A DNA stretch of 64,000 bases from Humulus lupulus. Taxonomy: Eukaryota; Streptophyta; Magnoliopsida; Rosales; Cannabaceae. The number at the start of each line of letters is the position of its first letter. Positions within the stretch are counted from its first letter, which is position 1. Of the stretch, positions 62,760 through 64,000 are shown piece by piece. Made by a program: the position numbers and the translations under genes. Location of the stretch: NCBI RefSeq assembly GCF_963169125.1, contig NC_084795.1:140839766-140903765 (forward strand). Direction: 5' to 3'. Below the pieces are notes generated by a model. It saw only the letters and a list, made by a program, of their open reading frames with translations, was not told the DNA's origin and did no database searches.

Positions 62760-64000
62760 TGTTGTGGATTTTATATGCTACGCAAGTGCATGTATCACAA
62801 TTTAGTAATAATCTTGGTAAAACCAAGTATCATCCTCAAGGACTAAATTCCCAATTACCAGTCAATTAATCTTTCTCTCTATTTGATCGATTAGACTTTC
62901 GATTCTTGTATACAAAGCAAAAGAAAATATAAAATGCATAACCAATAATTAATGATTAAATAAAGTAATGAGTGATAACAAAACCTTAGAATTAAACAAT
63001 GAAAGAGTAATTAGGATATTTAATCTCATCAACTATCCTCCCTATCACTCCCTAATACAAAATACTAAATTCTTCTTCTTTCTGACTATTTCAATTAACG
63101 AGTTGACAAAAGTAGTTTATAATCATATTATGAATTATAAACTCAACCTAAGTGAAAATTTCCTATATTTCTATGGTAAATTGAATCACAAAGACAACAT
63201 TAATCTTAACAGCTCAATAAATAGTTACACAATTAATCTGGATACTCTCGTTCCAAATTAGAATTCTGTCCAATATAACCAAAGAAAATTCAAATCGCAC
63301 TTCTCAGATTTTGATTCAAAAACATATAGATAATGACTATAGATGGCCAATCAATAATCAATCAATAAGAACAGGCTATAAGGAATAGAAAAGAGATTGA
63401 AGAAGAAAATTGAAATTGCATTAATTCATAATAGAGATTCAAGTGATTCAATTAAAAATCCTAAACAACAAAAGTAGTTGATAATTGTAATTCTAATCAC
63501 AAAGAAATTTTAAAATAACATAAAGAAAATAGATGAAAAGTAAACAATTGAGAATTCTCCAAGCCTTCCTCAGCCTCCAAGACTCTTCCTTTCTATCTCC
63601 CCCCTCCTTCTTTTTTCTCTCCTTTCTTTTCTTATAAAACCTAATTTCTTTTCAAGTTTTGAAGAGGCGAGTCGTGGCTCTACACACACCATGCCGCGGC
63701 CCGTGTCCCAAATTCACGAGGGTCTGCAATTCTGAGCCGCGGCTCTCCCAAAGCCATGTCGCGGCCCGTGTCTCTGATTTCTGGGATTTGGCTCTTCTAT
63801 GCCGTGGCCCTCCTTAGCCATGACGCAACTCAAGTTTCCCCTCCGAAACATAGGTTATGTTTAAAGGGCTAGTCGCGGCTCCAAAGTACTCATGCCGCAA
63901 CCCTTAAGACATTTCTCAATTCTTGAATTTTTAAGCCTGCAAAAACACCAACACCTCCAAATCACATCGAGATCCATCCTTTGTCAAAAATATTACCAAA
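62760..64000 (-). repeat. Athila-like LTR, truncated by window end
   Basis: Begins TGTTGTGGATTTTATATGC. Shares tacgcaagtg...tatcacaattta and the ...cccaattacca block with the LTR at 975-2360, in the same orientation. A GC-rich block (63660-63905) repeats ccatgccgcggcccgtgt and ccatgtcgcggcccgtgt. No primer-binding site lies to its left, so it is a 3' LTR or a solo LTR. Frames such as 62968-63261 are incidental. Confidence 0.65.

Overview
The window looks like repeat-dense heterochromatin from a eudicot nuclear genome. Almost everything in it is LTR-retrotransposon DNA: chromoviruses of Tekay/Del type, Tat-lineage and Athila-type Ty3/gypsy elements, a Ty1/copia remnant, a Cassandra TRIM and a small MITE. 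I find no ordinary host gene, no tRNA gene and no CRISPR array. The species cannot be fixed from the sequence alone.

Layout. 1-2.36 kb: Athila-type element on the minus strand (gag, primer-binding site, LTR). 2.37-3.78 and 13.43-14.06 kb: two halves of a minus-strand gene of the plant gypsy-type transposon-protein class, split by chromovirus A (3785-13433, minus). A carries an 1169-bp solo LTR of a palindrome-rich family (called R here) in its left LTR. 14.06-15.78 kb: a second R solo LTR, itself hit by a Tat solo LTR. 15878-25475: chromovirus B (plus, target duplication AAACA), inserted in another Tat-type LTR (15786-15877 and 25481-25913). 25914-39206: a chromovirus LTR (D) split by chromovirus C (26795-38671, minus). 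C's right LTR holds a solo LTR (34190-35685, ATAAC duplication) and a three-LTR Cassandra array with 5S-rRNA-derived sequence (37483-38604). 39207-42860: end of chromovirus E. 42950-45092: solo LTR F. 45432-60849: a copia pol gene in three pieces, split by Tat element T (46057-57674) and by a solo LTR (57714-60580) that contains another solo LTR (58022-60146). 60850-62759: R-family LTR, primer-binding site and decayed gag. 62760-64000: Athila-like LTR cut by the window edge.

The youngest and best preserved element is T. Its 594-bp LTRs differ at about 15 positions, its 5-bp target duplication is exact (AGAAG), and it keeps an uninterrupted 1047-residue RT-RNase H-second RNase H-integrase frame. 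On the opposite strand between pol and the 3' LTR it carries a multi-exon gene with clear GT-AG introns and its own TATA-like box: the antisense ORF of Tat elements. One in-frame stop and two apparent frameshifts damage that gene.

Elements A, B and C are decayed. A has lost protease through RT, C has lost the integrase glutamate region, and B has a ruined RT active site. The most interesting signals outside coding sequence are an about 120-bp module kept in ten chromovirus LTR copies, GC-rich palindromic blocks (GGGCCGCGGCATGG-like) shared in the same orientation by Athila-like and chromovirus LTRs, and gene-like splicing on the antisense strand of T.
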